Shown: one piece after another, positions 20,560 through 32,809 of the stretch
Layout of the letters: every line of letters begins with the position of its first letter
Numbering within the stretch: position 1 is the first letter of the stretch
Assembly: GCF_000219625.1 (NCBI RefSeq)
Contig: NC_018212.1
Coordinates: 124,001 to 188,000, forward strand
Source of the DNA: Zymoseptoria tritici IPO323
Taxonomy: Eukaryota > Ascomycota > Dothideomycetes > Mycosphaerellales > Mycosphaerellaceae
Direction of reading: 5' to 3'
Length of the DNA stretch: 64,000 bases
Notes under the pieces: generated by a model
What the model was told of the DNA's origin: nothing
The model's database searches: none
The model's input: only the letters and a program-made list of their open reading frames with translations
Translations under genes and position numbers: made by a program

Positions 20560-23500
20560 TATTTCAGGTTCCTCTTTTGGACTCCAGAAGGATCTGTTAT
20601 CCTATCCTCTTACTAGGTTGTGTACCTAGGCTCCCTTAGCCCTCTCCTCTCGTTCCTGCTCCTCCTTAGCTAGTAGGAACTAGTCTAGGACTTCTTCCCT
20701 AATTATCCACTTTGCAATTGCCCCAAGACCCTTCTTTGTTAACATTATGCTTTTCTAGTTAGATGTACCTAGCTGCTAGAATGTTCTGTCTCTCCCCTAG
20801 AGGAGAGGGCAGAACATTACTATATGCTTTACTGTCTAAGCCTAACTTCTACAGCTACATTCTAGTGTCTTCCCTAGGACTCTTCTCTTTGTTAGGTAGG
20901 CATTAAATCTAATGTGCTTAGTCCTTATCTGTGTAGCAATTGTGCTCTGTGCTCTTGTCTAGTTCTAATATAGAGACCTTCCTTTTCCTCTATTTGTCTA
21001 TGCTGTAGGTAACCTCCTATTGCTATGTTGTCTCTTCTTTCTAACTTCTGCCTCCTATCTTGCTTTCTATCTCTCCTAAATAAAGGATCTGTTTAGGGGT
21101 ATTCTATCTTAGTTTCCCCCCTCCTGTTAGAATTTTTCTAGGAGTCTTTCCTGTACAGTTTCGTAGGGTGCCCTCTAGTTTCTTCGATGTCCTTGTCTTC
21201 TCTAGGCCCCCTGTTCCTAATTTGAGAGTGCCTAACTTACTACCTTTGTATACCTCCCTACATCTCGCCTATCCTCCTTCCTTGCCTGGTTTAAAGCTAG
21301 TTGCTGCATATATAGATTAAAGGGTAGTATCTCTGCCTCTTGTTAGAGTACTCCTAGTAGGACACTCTTGTATGCTCTAGTAATCCTTCTTAGGGCAGCA
21401 TTTTGGACTGCTTTAAGCTCTTTTGTCTAGCTTTTAGATCCCTTCTAAACCCCTTCTACCTTTGCCTATACTTTACAGCTAAAGGCTATTGCTAGCCTTA
21501 CAACTGCAGTGTAGATGTGCCTAGCCTTCTGGAAGGATGCTCCCCAGGTTAATTAGCTAAGCCTATACAGGGAGTTCATATGTAACTCTACTTTCTCTGC
21601 AACTTTCCTAATGTAGGGTTTCTATATAAGTTTAGTATCCATTTGCACTCTAAGAAGCCTAAGGTTAGGAACGGGTTTGCTATTAAATCCTTAGATGTTA
21701 ACTGTAGCTTGTAGGTTGTGTTTCCTTCTTAACCTTGTAAAGTGGATTAGTATATACTTTTGTAGGGACTAGACTGCTCTATAAGTCTTTGCCTATTCTG
21801 CACATTTTTTATAGGCTCTCTTAAGTTTTCTGCAGTTCTCCTCTATGCTTTTTCTAAAGGCCAGAATGTTTGTATTATCTACAAAGCCTATTGCTAATAC
21901 TCCTGTTTCTTTAATTAAAGGAAGTAGGGTTCTTACAAAGTACAGGAAGAGGATAGGTAACATTATTAATCCTTAGGGGATTCCTATATACTAGGGCCTT
22001 AGTGTGTTAAGGTAGTTCCCTAGCCTAAGACATGTTGTCCTATCCTAAAGGAAGGATTCTACAAAGGCTACTAGGTTTGGCTGTATTTAGCATATTCTTA
22101 GGTAGTAGATCAGTCTTAGGTGTAAAACATTTAGGAAGGCCGCTAAGATATCCAAACATAGCATTAAGGCTATATTCCCTAGGCCTTTTCCCTAGATGGA
22201 GTAGACCTGTTTAGTTACTAGCTCTAGTGCTAATGTTGTTAACCTTTTTAGTCTTCCTCCTATCTAGTTTAGTGGGAACAGGTTTCTTTCCTTAGCGGCC
22301 CTACTAAGCCTTGTTGCTATAAGGGCCTCTAGGACTTTAGAGATTGTATTTAACAGGGCGATTAGTCTGTAGGCTCCTGCCTTTAAGTAGTCTAGTTTCT
22401 AGGGCTTCTTAAGGACTACTGTTGTAGATTCCTTAAAGGGCCTAGGGAGGTATCCTTGTACTATACAGGCTTACAGGAATAGTTGTAGGAGGTCTGCTAG
22501 CTCTTTCTTTGTCTTCTTTAGGAACAGGTTTAGGATCTAATCTAGTCCTAGTGCCTTGTTTAGTGCAAGCCTCTAGATTGTAGCTAGGATTTCTCCCTAG
22601 GTAATTGTACAGTCTATAGGGATTAGGGCTAGTATAGATCCTATTATGTCTGTAAGGTCTACCTCTGTCGGCTAAGGGAAGAACTCCTCTACAAGGGCCT
22701 TAGCCTTCCTAGATATTATTGTCTAGAGGAGTCTAGCCTTGTTCTTAATGCCTAGGAACTAGGGAAGAGAGGGTCCTTTGTTTGCCCTTTCTCTTGCCTA
22801 CCTTACAAACTTCTATATCTTGCTCTAATCCTTTAAGATCTCTGTAACTGTTTTCCTCTAAGCTAGGTTCCCGCTCCTTTTAATGTGCCTCTTCTTTGCA
22901 TATGTAGTTCTAAGTGCAAGTAGGTGGTTTAGGAGGGATTTGTTCTCCCTCCAGGCTCTCCTAGCCTTCCTTGCTCTCTTAACTAGCCTAGTACTTTCCT
23001 AGTCCTAACTTATCTTTGCGTATAGTAAGGGTCGGGCTTGTAGTACCAGCTCCTTAACTAGCTGCTAGATTGTCCTCTAAAGCTAGAGTGCCTATTAGTC
23101 CAGACTCTGCTTTCCCTCTGTAGGTAGCTGTTTAGCCTCTCCCTTTGCTTCTAGGATCTTAGATCTAATTTGTTCCTATAGTGCCTTCTTCTACTATAGC
23201 CTTTTCTAGTTCTCTTGCTCTACAATGCCTTAGGTAAAGAGTAATGTCCAGATTAGAAGGTGGTCTAACCCTGTTTCTAGTTTAGTGCAGGTCCTATATT
23301 GTGTTATCTAGTCCTGGATTTCCTTTATCCTAAAGACCAAGTTAAGGGTTTAAATACTTAGTCCTCTCTCCTATATTGTTGTACTTAGTTCTAGGAGGAG
23401 CTGCATATTAGCCTGTTCTACTGTCTTAATTAGGTAGTCTGCAGCCCAGTGCTAGTTTGTTGCTGTTTGTGCTCCCTACTTCTGATAATGCAGATTAAAG

Positions 23501-23930
23501 TCCCTAACTAGGATGTGCTAGTTTTCCTTTGTGTCCTAGAGAGCCTTCCTAACTTCCTAAAGGGTACCTAGGTCTCTGCCTATTATTAGGCTACTTAGGT
23601 TGTAGCAGTTCAAGATATAGAGTTTTGGCTCTGTCTAGAGGAGGGTAATCCTAATTAGGTCCTCACAAATTAGCCAGGCTTCCTAGGTTTCTAGCTACAG
23701 TTCCTTTAATACATATGTAACAACTCTTAGTGTCTCTCCTTCTAGAACTACTATGTAGTATCCTAGGTATTACTTAACATTCCCTCTAGTAGAGGTGTTT
23801 ACCTATAGTTCCTAGATTACAACAATATAGTAGGTTCTTAGGTTCATTTATTGCATAAATAGGGTTTAGATCTAGTTGCTACTCTTGTTTGTGTTGTACT
23901 GTAGGATGTTAAGTTCCTTTAGTATGTTAT
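20560..23930 (-). pseudogene. LINE-B ORF2: AP endonuclease and reverse transcriptase
   Basis: The minus-strand frame starts near 23930 with an endonuclease N-terminus (LNILQYNTNKS). Blocks IGRDLGTLQEVRKAL and RDFNLHYQ follow near 23500. RT begins around 22650 (LNKALGLDQILNLF; AYRLIALLNTISKVLEALIA near 22370; IGIPQGLIMLPILF near 21990). The catalytic box reads FVDN (near 21880), where FVDD is expected: the second Asp changed to Asn by a TpG->TpA type mutation. The C-terminal part includes a Cys-containing stretch near 20800-20860. Many TAG stops replace Gln and Trp. The protein is inactive. Confidence 0.75.
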
Positions 23931-24049
23931 TTATCCTGTGTTGGGAAGAAGTAGTCCTTAATGTCGCTCTCTCCCATTTCTAGGTCCTCCTGTCCGGGGT
24001 CCTAGGCTTAGTCCTGCTGCTGCATTCCTGCTTGTACCTAGGGTGCTTG

Positions 24050-25350
24050 TTAGTAGCCCTCCTGTGTAGAGCTCCTTAGCATTATGTTAATCTTGTTAGC
24101 CTAGCTTTGTCCTACTTTCAGGATAGCTCTTAGTCTCCCTACTAGATTCCTAATCTAGTTGCCTTTAGTTTGCTTACTATCGATAGGGCTAGCCCTTCTT
24201 TTCCTTGTGTTTGTTAGTTGCACTGTTGTCTAACTCTCCTCCGGCTAGGTTTAGGAGGGTTTCCTACATAATCCCTAGGCTATAATGCTCCTAAACTGCC
24301 TTGCCTTCAAGATTGCCGCTTGCTTAAATTTGCAGGTTACTAACTAAGATAGGTGCTCCCTCTAGCAGTTGCTATACCTTGCTTTAGTCTCCTTGCATGT
24401 GTCTGTTCTGTAGTTTCCTAAGCACTTTCTACAGGTTTGTGTGCCTCTACAGTGCTTTGCAATATGTCCAAACTATCTACAGTTAAGGTATTATGTTAGT
24501 CTCTAGTGTAGGTAGAACTCTTCTGCAACTAGAATGTTCCCTTAGAGAACTAGTCTCTTAGCTACGATTTCCTTTGCCTATGCTGTGTTCTAGACATTTA
24601 GGATTAAGGAAGAGAAGTCCTTGCCTTCCCTTCCCTTTTTGCTTTTTAGCTATCCTGCTCTAAGGATTTTTAGATGTAGGTAGAGTCTTCCATTCTCCTC
24701 CTTAATTTAAGTGTTTGTTCCCTAACTCTTAGTATTAATAGTCTGGATCTTAACACTATGTACTAGCACTTAGAAGAGCTGCACTACAGCTTTAGCACTA
24801 GGGTATTTGTCCTAGGCCTACTTAAGGTCCCTTTCTAGCCTTTCCTAGGAGCTCTGGCTGTAGGTGAAAACCCTAATGTCTCCGCTTTCTAGCTTCTTTA
24901 CTACTAGCACTACTAGGTCTTTTAACTCCCTAACAATCTCTATACTTGTCTTCTTCTAGATCTCTTCTCTTTCTGCTAGGTTCTAGATCTTAAGGAGGAA
25001 GTAGTAGCTTTAGGGTAGGGCTAGCTTTGTGTATACCTAGCTAGATGTCTGTTGTTTAGGGAGGGCTACAGCTTGTGCCCAGGTCTTTAGCTAGGTAGCC
25101 TAGATAGTCTTCTGGATTTCCTAGACTCTCTAGATAACTATCTGCCCTTAGAGAGTGTGCAGGAGGGTGGTTTGTGCCCTCTAGAGGAGGGAGAGGAGGA
25201 GAGACTTTAGGGTTTCCTCCTAGGGGGAGGATAGGACCTTTGCTACTTCACTAGTTAGTTTTTGCATATCCTTGTTAATTTCTAACTATATTTGCAGCTC
25301 CTTAAGGTGCTGCTAATGGCCTTTTGGGCCTTTTAAGTAGTTTAGGGTAG
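24050..25350 (-). pseudogene. LINE-B ORF1 (Gag-like, CCHC zinc knuckles)
   Basis: Minus strand. A polar, Glu/Lys-rich N-terminal half with probable coiled coil (about 24900-25300) is followed by knuckles near 24380-24500: a C-x-R-x-F-G-H-I-A-K-H-C block, then TCRKCLGNY, the CCHC array typical of LINE ORF1/Gag proteins that bind RNA. Stops are of RIP type. Limits are approximate because the start codon is not evident. Confidence 0.6.
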
Positions 25351-25909
25351 TTAGGGGGGCTTAGGAAGGCGGAGGATGGTCCCCTCCTCCTTCCTTCACT
25401 CCCTAACCTCCCTAAATGTTTTGCCTCCTCTGAGGGTGGACTGCTGCGTGTTAAGAGGCCTGGAGGCCTCTCTGTTCGTATGGTGGCTGCGTTGGCATGA
25501 TTTTTTGATGTCGTCCCTCCTTACTAATTATAGAGCCGACCGATCTCTGCACGATAGATATACAAACGCGTTATTAGTTACTATTAAGGCCTAAAAGACA
25601 CTAGTTAACACTACACTAACTCCTTAGTCCGGTTCCTAGTTACCTAAAAATTTTCTCTACCTTAGAAGAATTTCAATCTAATGAAATCCTAGGGGGGGAA
25701 ATTAGGGGCCAAACGGGCCCCTAAGGACGACATTATTACACAACGAGAGACAATCGAGCATAGTAAAGTCATTTTAATTCCATCTAATCTATAAGTCGCC
25801 AAGTCGCAGCAAAAAGAAACAACCCGGGCGTTACCGCGCCTATCAGTCCTAAAACGAGCCCAAAAGAGGCTAAAAGAGATAAAAGAAACACGAAAAAGCG
25901 CTTATATGC

Positions 25910-26943
25910 TTATTCCTTAGGCTTAAGGTCCCTAGAGAGGTCGTACTCGGTCGGACGGAGCACTCCCTCTACAACAGAGGCCTTCGAGCCCTTCTTAGCG
26001 CCCGCACGGGTGTAGACGGTGTCCAGAGCGGCCGAAAGGGCCCGAACGCGACGCCTTAGGCGGTCCTCGGTGGATCCTTGGGCCAGAATGAGTCGCTTGC
26101 GGGGGGTGTTAGGCACGTCTTTACCCTATTAGGGTTAGTAGGGCACTTTTGGGCAAGAAGGGACCCAAATACTTACAAGCTCCCTCTTTCGCTTTACAGC
26201 CTCCTTAGCGAGCAACTTCTCGCGCTTTCCAAGCATAAGCGGTCCCGTCTGGTCGAATTCGGCCTTGCCTTAGTATAGATAGAGGCTGTTAATACCGGTG
26301 AAGGAGTTAAAGCGCCTAAAAGGGGGTTAACGGAGCCAAACAGACCCGAACTAACTACACATACCCCTTAATGCGCACGTAGACCGCCTTGTAGGCCGAA
26401 CAAGCCGCCGCAGCTATCGCTCCGGTACTATCGGCGGCAATGGCGGCCCTGCGGAGCTTATTAGCCTTCGTAATGTCGCCTTTAACTAGTTCCGGCATCT
26501 TTTAACTACATTAGCCCCCGAAAGCCCCCTTTTAACCCCGTGTGTACATACCTAGAAACAATCGCGGTTAGAGCAATTGTGACACTTTAGGTGATATTCG
26601 TCCTTATTATTAGTTGCCTACTTGTCCGGCGATTCGCGCGCAAAGAGGCAGAACTGGGCCAAATCGGCCTTGTTTGAGGGCTTGTTAAGGCAGTTAACGC
26701 ACGGATTGCCCTTAAAGATGCCGTTAGCGGCGAATTGCTTACGTTAGGTCGCGATAGAGGCGGGTTGCGTTATAATAGGCTCGTTCGGTCGCGGATAGGG
26801 TCGTTTAGTAAGAATAGCGGTTTTTCGATGAAATTCGAGGTCGTCCGGTGGAAAATAGGGCTAGAAGGGAACTGAACGCCACGTTAGCACTATACAGGCT
26901 ACAAATGCCCCTTAGGGGGGCACTTTTGGACCTGTTTGGCCAT
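25910..26943 (-). pseudogene. antisense intron-containing gene inside Gypsy-1 (unknown Cys-rich basic protein)
   Basis: Lies between the pol stop and the 3' LTR, opposite in sense to gag-pol. From the 3' end: the last exon is about 25910-26129 (GKDVPNTPRKRLILAQG...DLKPKE, TAA at 25910-25912). It is preceded by a 51-nt intron with GTAAGT donor, a perfect TACTAAC branch point and a TAG acceptor. Next is an exon (FNSFTGINSLYLY, KAEFDQTGPLMLGKREKLL, KRKREL), preceded by a 49-nt intron (GTATGT...TTTTAG). Then comes an exon with MPELVKGDIT and AAIAADSTGAIAAAACS, after another intron starting GTATGT. Further upstream is a zinc-binding-like exon (NPCVNCLNKPSN, QFCLFARES, KCHNCSNRDCF). Phases are compatible across the two best introns. 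A candidate start Met is at 26941-26943; the first junction is unresolved. Residual stops are RIP-type. Gypsy-2 carries the same gene with identical span. No function assigned. Confidence 0.75.
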
Positions 26944-27143
26944 CGGATGGGATTAAGTCACACTTACCAAGTCTGCATAAGGTTGTTGAAGAAGAAAGAA
27001 CTCGAGGGATCCGAGCCTAGGTTTTGAAGACCGCAGTGGACCCTAATTAAGGCCTTAGGCTATTAAACTTAGCAAACACCAAAAAGAATTCACTCGAGGT
27101 AAAACCGTTTAGAGCGCGACGCTCTGCGCAAGGAGGGGGGCTA

Positions 27144-27358
27144 TGTCACATCTGCCTCCGCCGAATACCGACAATCGGCATCTGATCCCCTGCCTTAGCG
27201 GCATATGCACCCCTACTAGGGCCTTTTGAGCTCGTTTGAGCCAGATTGCGCCCGTAGTATAAGGATACGTAGAATCTCCTCCTTCCGAGAGAGTATCGAA
27301 TCGAGTCTGTTCTAAAGTGATTCATACTGCTACTCTATTCTTAACTGCACCGTTTACA
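27144..27358 (+). repeat. Gypsy-1 3' LTR
   Basis: 215 bp, near-identical to the 5' LTR at 15269. The polypurine run AAGGAGGGGGG ends three bases before it (CTA spacer). The right TSD GATTT follows at 27359-27363. The few differences from the 5' LTR are C/T and G/A transitions. Confidence 0.95.
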
Positions 27359-27540
27359 GATTTTATGTAAGGATTTAAGGTCGACGGCGATAACTTAATA
27401 AACGATCGGTTAAACCGTCCTTAAGTTTCGTATATGCCTTCTAAATAGTATCCGCTCGGAGCTCGTTGTCGTAGAAAATTAATAGCGACAATACCGCTGT
27501 CGCCGTCGCCGTCTTAGCGTAGCTCTATTTAGTTAGACTC

Positions 27541-30500
27541 CCCCTAGTCGCTAACTTACTTTATATCTTCCAGCTACTTCGGCGTTATCGCTATAGATAG
27601 GAGTAATAGTCCGACTACCTTCCGAAATGCGTAGAATTGTCGGTTTAGAAGCGGTTTAGTAAGGCCGTCCGCTATTATCTTCTTAGTCTCGACCTATACT
27701 AGCTCGACATCTCCTTTTTATACCCGCTCGCGGATAAAGTAAGTGTCTACGCTAAAGTACTTTAATCGAGAGTAGAACGCGGGATTCTTCGCGAGTACTA
27801 TCGCGCCTTAGTTGTCGTAGTATATAATCGTCGCTTACGGTCCTTAATTTCCTTCGGGAAGGAGTTAATTAAGTAGCGACTTTAGCTAGATAGCTTCCTT
27901 CGTAGCCTACGTCTGTCCTATATATTCCGCTTCGACTATCGATAGCGCTACCCTCGCCTATCGTTTAGACGACTAGCTAATAGCTCCGCTACTAAGGCTA
28001 AATATCTAGCCTAACGTAGAGCGGCGTATTTCGATGTCTCCTACCTAGTCGGCATCTATATACCCGCTTAGTAGTCGTAGGTCTCCCTAAAACACGAGTT
28101 CAAATTAAATAGTATAACGAAGGTAGGCTATAATCCGCTTAACGAGTTTCTAGTATGCTTCCGTAGGGTTAGCGTAGAACCGGCTAACAATAGATACTAA
28201 GTAGGCGATATCTAGGCGTGTACCGAGCATAGCGTACATTAGTAATCCTACTACCGATTAGTATTTCTTACGTAGTTCGTCTAAAGCTATATAGCCTTCT
28301 TCTACTAGTTCGATCTTTGCGGACGAATCTATAGGCGTAGTCTTTACTTTCTGTTCCTATATATTGTAGTCGCGGAGGAACTTCTTAATGTAGGCCTATT
28401 AGCCGAGGTAGATCTTTCGGTTAACGCGATCTCTTCGTATAGTTATTCCGAGGTAGTAGGCGTAAGGGCTAAGGTCCGACATTTCGAATCTCTTCGAGAG
28501 TTACGCTTTAATGTCGCTAATCTCCTTCTTTAAAGGCCTAACGATAAGTAGATTATTAACGTATACTACGATAAAGACATTGCCTCGGATAAAGACGCTA
28601 GTATCGGCGTCGAGTAGCTTAAATCCGATCTTTTCGAAGTAGGCGGTTAATATCTCGTACTAGGTTCGAGGGGACTGTTTAAGGCCGTAGAGGGCGCGAT
28701 TAAGTAAGCAAACGTCGTCTCCCTTAGCGAATTTATACGGCTGTTCGACGTAGACAATGTCCTTAATAAGCCTATAGAGGAAAGTAGTTTTGACGTCTAT
28801 TTGTTCGATCTCGTAGTCTAGCGCGGCGGCGATAGCGAAAATAGCCTTATAGCTTATTAGTTTAACAACGGATGCGAAGGTCTCGGTGTAGTCCGAGCCC
28901 TCTTCTTACTTATATCCTTTAACAACCTATCTAGCTTTCTACTTAAGGATCTCGCCGTTCGGTCCTCGTTTAAGTTTAAAAACCTATCTTCCTAGTAGGA
29001 TATTCGCGGTCGAAGCGACTTAAGAACGTTTCTTTAGTCGCTAGGTTTTGTTCTTCCGTAGAGACTTAACTTCTTCGCCTATAGCGCTATGCTACTTAGA
29101 CTAATGTGTGCTTCTCTTCGCTTCTAGTACGGTTCGCGGCTTAAAAGGCTTAAAAGCTACGGCGGTAGTAGCGAGAAACGTATATATTATTGTTTACTAA
29201 AGGATAGGGTAATAGTCGAGAGTCTTCGTTAAGGGATTCGTACGTACGTAAAATAGTGCGTATTTAGCTTTAGGAAAGAGTAAGTTCTTCTAACGTTGTC
29301 GCTTTATTCCTTCTAGAAGTACGCCGTCGATAGTTTCTACCGGTAGCGGCGGCGGCGTTAGCTCTCGCAGAGGCGTTAGTTCTCGAGGAGGCGTTAGTAT
29401 TAATTCGGATAACGACGGAGTTAGCTCTCGCGGAGGCGTTAGTATTATTTCGGGTAGCGACGGAGGAGGAGGAGTTAGATTATCGTCGCTTTTATTGTCC
29501 GCTAATTTATCTACTTTCTCTCCCCCTAGAGCGGCGGTTAATAAAATTAGTGCGGGCCCCGAACGTTAAACCGGACTAAGGAGTCTAATAGGGCGTTTAC
29601 GCCGTATACGCTTAAGTAGAGGAGCCTTATCCTTATCTTCGCTAGGGTCGCTTTTAGAGTCTATCCGGACGTATTTGCGGTGTTCTTTAAACATAACGTT
29701 TTGAACCTAGCGAGGCTCTTTCTAGTATAGATAGATAACGAGGTATTAGCGGTTGCCTTTAAAGCTAAGTAGCTACCTAATCTCTATGCGGTTAACGTAG
29801 CCTAGACGGTCTTTAGCCTCTTTTGTAAGACAATAGGCCTTTAAGCCTAGCTTCCGAATATTCGACAGGTCTAGCCGTTCGCCGTAAAAGGCTTCGTAGC
29901 CGGTAATGCCGTGCTTTAAATTAGGGGACCGATTGCGTAAGTAGGCTATTAATTAAACAACGGCAGGCTACTATTTCTACTTAATGTTGCCGGCGTACAT
30001 CGTTAGTTCGAGTTTCTCGAGAATAATCTTATTTACGACCTCGGCGAGGCTATTTAATTAGCTCTGTTCCGTAGAGGTAAATTCGAGTTTAATTCTAGCG
30101 CTATAGTAGAACGTTTTGAACAGCGTTGTTAAGAACTCGCTACCTTAATTAAGGCGAATGCGGCGACACTTAAATACATCTAACTCGTATCGATTTAGAT
30201 AGTGCTAAAGGTAGCTAAGCATATCCCGGACATGTTCGTACGGCTTATAGTCGGTGTTCGTAGTAAAGTCGTTAACGATTATAAGCTAGTATCTCGATTT
30301 ATCGTACCTAGGGACCTTCCTTAGGCTATACTTCGAGTCTAGATAAAGCAGCTCGAGTTTCTTCTCGGTAGGTTTAATATGTCCGTAATAAGGTTTAGCG
30401 TAAAAACGGCCTATTACGCATAATTCGCATAGACACAGCCCGTTAAGACAGTTATATTCTATACTAGTAGTTATTTAACGGAGGCGTTGTAGACTCTGTT

Positions 30501-31971
30501 CGCCGAGATGCCCTATACGCTTATACTAGAGTTACGACTAGCTAGCTTATACTTCGTACGTAGCGAGGTAGAAGTCTTCTCCGGGCGTTAGCTAAGTAGT
30601 TAGGGTGTCGAGGATAAGGAGGCCGCTGTTAAATATGCCGTTAAACGCTCGGTTTCCTTTAATAAAGGATATGCCGTTCTTGAACGTACGAATATTGTCG
30701 AAAAGAGGCTAAATTATCTCGAGAGACAAGAGATTTACCCCCGCTTAGGGTAAGTATTTAACGTTCGAGATGTTTAACTAGTGCAACTTGCCGTTAACTT
30801 TAGTAGGTATTCGAATAGTGCCGATGTAAGAGGGGCTAATAGCGTTGCTACCTATTCCGCGAGAGGTATAGCCTTCGATAGGCGTTATTAAAGTAAAGAC
30901 ATCCTTTCTTCCGATAAGGTAGGATGTGCAACCGGAGTCGATAACCTATATATTAAACATGTTTAAGCCTTTGTAGAAAGCAAAGGATTCGCTAGAAGAG
31001 TTGCTTACAAAGGCGAGGTTACCGGTTAGTGCGATTCTATAGGAGTTATCTTTTCTAGCGGGTCGATAGTTAAGGTAAGTCTTATCTTCGTATTTAACCT
31101 TACGCTTTTTCGACTCGTACGTGTCTCCTTCCTATTGCTTCTTCTACTACTCTAGTGCTTTATCGGGATTTAGCGAGAAGCATTTACCTCGGTAACGGCG
31201 TTTATAATACTTATACTAATCGCGAGGTACGGAGCGCTTAGATAGAGCGTTTCCTCGTCGAGCACTATTATAAAGTCCGAGTTCCTCTCTAGCGTACGTA
31301 GCGACTCGACAGCTTTCGAAATCTTCTACGGCGGATATAGCTTCTCCGAGAGACACCGCGGCGATAGTAGTAGCGTTGTTTACGGTCTTCGGAATAAGCT
31401 TATTAGTTTAGTTAAACGACGTAACAAACGGTTCGAAGGTTTCCGGTAACCTAGCAATAAACTTTTAGACTACGTACGGCTCTAGTATCTTTAACGAGGA
31501 ATTAATCTCGGCGAAACGATTCTATAGTCTTCGGATCTTAGAACTATAGTAACCGATGCCCTTAGCCTTATCTATCGTAATTAGATTCTAGAGGGTTAAG
31601 ATACGAGCGAATTCGCCGGCTCCGCCTTTCGCAAAGTACTCGCGTAGGGTACTAAGCGCGCTAAAGGGAGAGAAGGTTTTCTCTCCTATGTCGAGAATAA
31701 GTTGTTTAGCGTTATATCTATAGCGATCTCGGATAACACCTATAGCGCGCTCTTACTTATCTCTAAAATCCCGTTAGTATTTTACCTAATCGGGGCCTTC
31801 GTATAGTAGTACGGTATTATTCTCTAGCTTGTCTGTCTTAATAATAGTACTATAGCTAAAGGCGATAAGTTAATTCTAGATCTTGTCGCTCTAGAGGACC
31901 TAGTCGTCTTTCTCCTCTAGGAGAGGGACTAATAGGGTTAGCGGTTTGTCGGCTGCCGGAGCTAAAGACAT
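27541..31971 (-). pseudogene. Copia-1 gag-pol polyprotein
   Basis: Minus strand, from ATG 31969-31971 (MSLAPAADKPLTLL) in one RIP-riddled frame. Gag: EKTFSPFSALSTLREYF near 31650, a Cys-containing knuckle remnant near 31190. Protease: VIDSGCTSYLIGRKDVF near 30930. Integrase: GAG-pre and zinc region near 30450-30540, core with VNDFTTNTDYKPYEHV and EFTSTEQ near 30070. Reverse transcriptase: EEGSDYTETFASVVK near 28890, QIDVKTTFLYRL near 28780. The catalytic box reads YVNN at 28549-28572, where YVDD is expected, both Asp changed to Asn by TpG->TpA. RNase H: SIVEAEYIG near 27930 and DGLTKPLLNRQFY near 27650. The domain order protease-integrase-RT is diagnostic of Ty1/Copia. Confidence 0.88.
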
Positions 31972-32809
31972 AGTCGTATAATTAGGAAGGAGTTCGATAG
32001 TTCCGATAGTCTTCGAAGGATCTTACGAGTTTAGTATATCGGTAGATCGTATCCTTTATACGGCGGTATAGATTCGGCTCGAGAGAAACAAAGGTGTTGT
32101 TCGTCTTCTCTATCTTTATCGACACGAAGATATAGAGCGGGCGGTATAAGAGGGACGAGTCTAAAGAAGTCTCGAAGGGTAGGCGATAGAGGATTAGGTA
32201 TATCGAGGGCGACTGCTCTTAGAGACGGAGATCCGTATTCCTTACGACAGCGTTTCGAAGGTTTAAAGTTAGAGTCGTATCTAAAAGGGATTAGATCGAT
32301 GTCGAGCTTTAGGAGCTTGCCGGCAGCGACTTCTTCTTATATCGTTTCGACGATATACGGGAAAGAACGTTTAGTAAGTAGGCGCCTAGGCAAGGGTTTC
32401 TTAAGACGTAGACGGCTTCGAAGTAGGTAACGATAACGGTAAGGTCGAAGGTCAACGTAGAGAGAATCGAAGAAGGATGCGAGCTGTACGTTATATCTTA
32501 TTCGTAAGGAAGACGCGGTGCCTCTTATATCTCGTCTAGTATCTATATTAGCGTTCGATTCTGTTATAGAGTAAGGAGGTTAGTATGTTAATTAAAGTAG
32601 CTAGTAATTTAGCGTAAGAGGTTTTTACGGTAGCTAGCTAAGCCTAGCCTCCTTTTTAAGCGGTAGCGGGTAAATCCGCAACCGAGGCCATTAATTCCGG
32701 GGTTTTAAAAAGGTGTTATCTTAAATTAGGTGTGTTGCGTAAGTAGTAGCAGAGTGCATAAACGATAACAACAATTAGTGTGGTATGCGCAAAACCCGGG
32801 CTCATAACC
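31972..32809 (-). other. Copia-1 5' leader with primer-binding site
   Basis: No protein frame recognised. Directly inside the 5' LTR, the minus strand reads GGTTATGAGCCCGGG (complement at 32795-32809). This is complementary to the anticodon stem-loop of an initiator methionine tRNA (GGGCTCATAACC), as in half-tRNA priming known from Drosophila copia. Copia-2 has the same arrangement. Confidence 0.5.

Larger units (their letters stand above)
20400..25548 (-). mobile_element. LINE-B: second non-LTR retrotransposon family, inserted in Gypsy-1
   Basis: 5149 bp on the minus strand, flanked by a 14-bp duplication GCACGATAGATATA (20386-20399, 25549-25562). The 3' tail is at the left: on the minus strand the element ends in an ATT-rich run (complement ATAATAATAATAAAG at 20398-20412). 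ORF1 with zinc knuckles is followed by ORF2 with endonuclease and RT. It shares no obvious nucleotide similarity with LINE-A. It is RIP-mutated, but CA and TG dinucleotides remain more common than in LINE-A. This is the youngest insertion in the three-level nest Copia-1 > Gypsy-1 > LINE-B. Confidence 0.9.
15269..27358 (+). mobile_element. Gypsy-1: Ty3/Gypsy chromovirus with an antisense gene; contains LINE-B
   Basis: 215-bp LTRs (15269-15483, 27144-27358; TGTCACATC...TTTACA) flanked by GATTT (15264-15268, 27359-27363). Gag-pol runs 15526-20394 in a single frame ending in a chromodomain. LINE-B (20400-25548) is inserted right behind it. An antisense gene lies at 25910-26943, and an AAGGAGGGGGG polypurine tract at about 27130-27140 precedes the 3' LTR. 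Removing LINE-B plus one 14-bp TSD leaves 6927 bp, identical to Gypsy-2. It is RIP-mutated but less than the LINE-A copies. The chromodomain suggests heterochromatin-directed integration (family knowledge). Confidence 0.95.
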
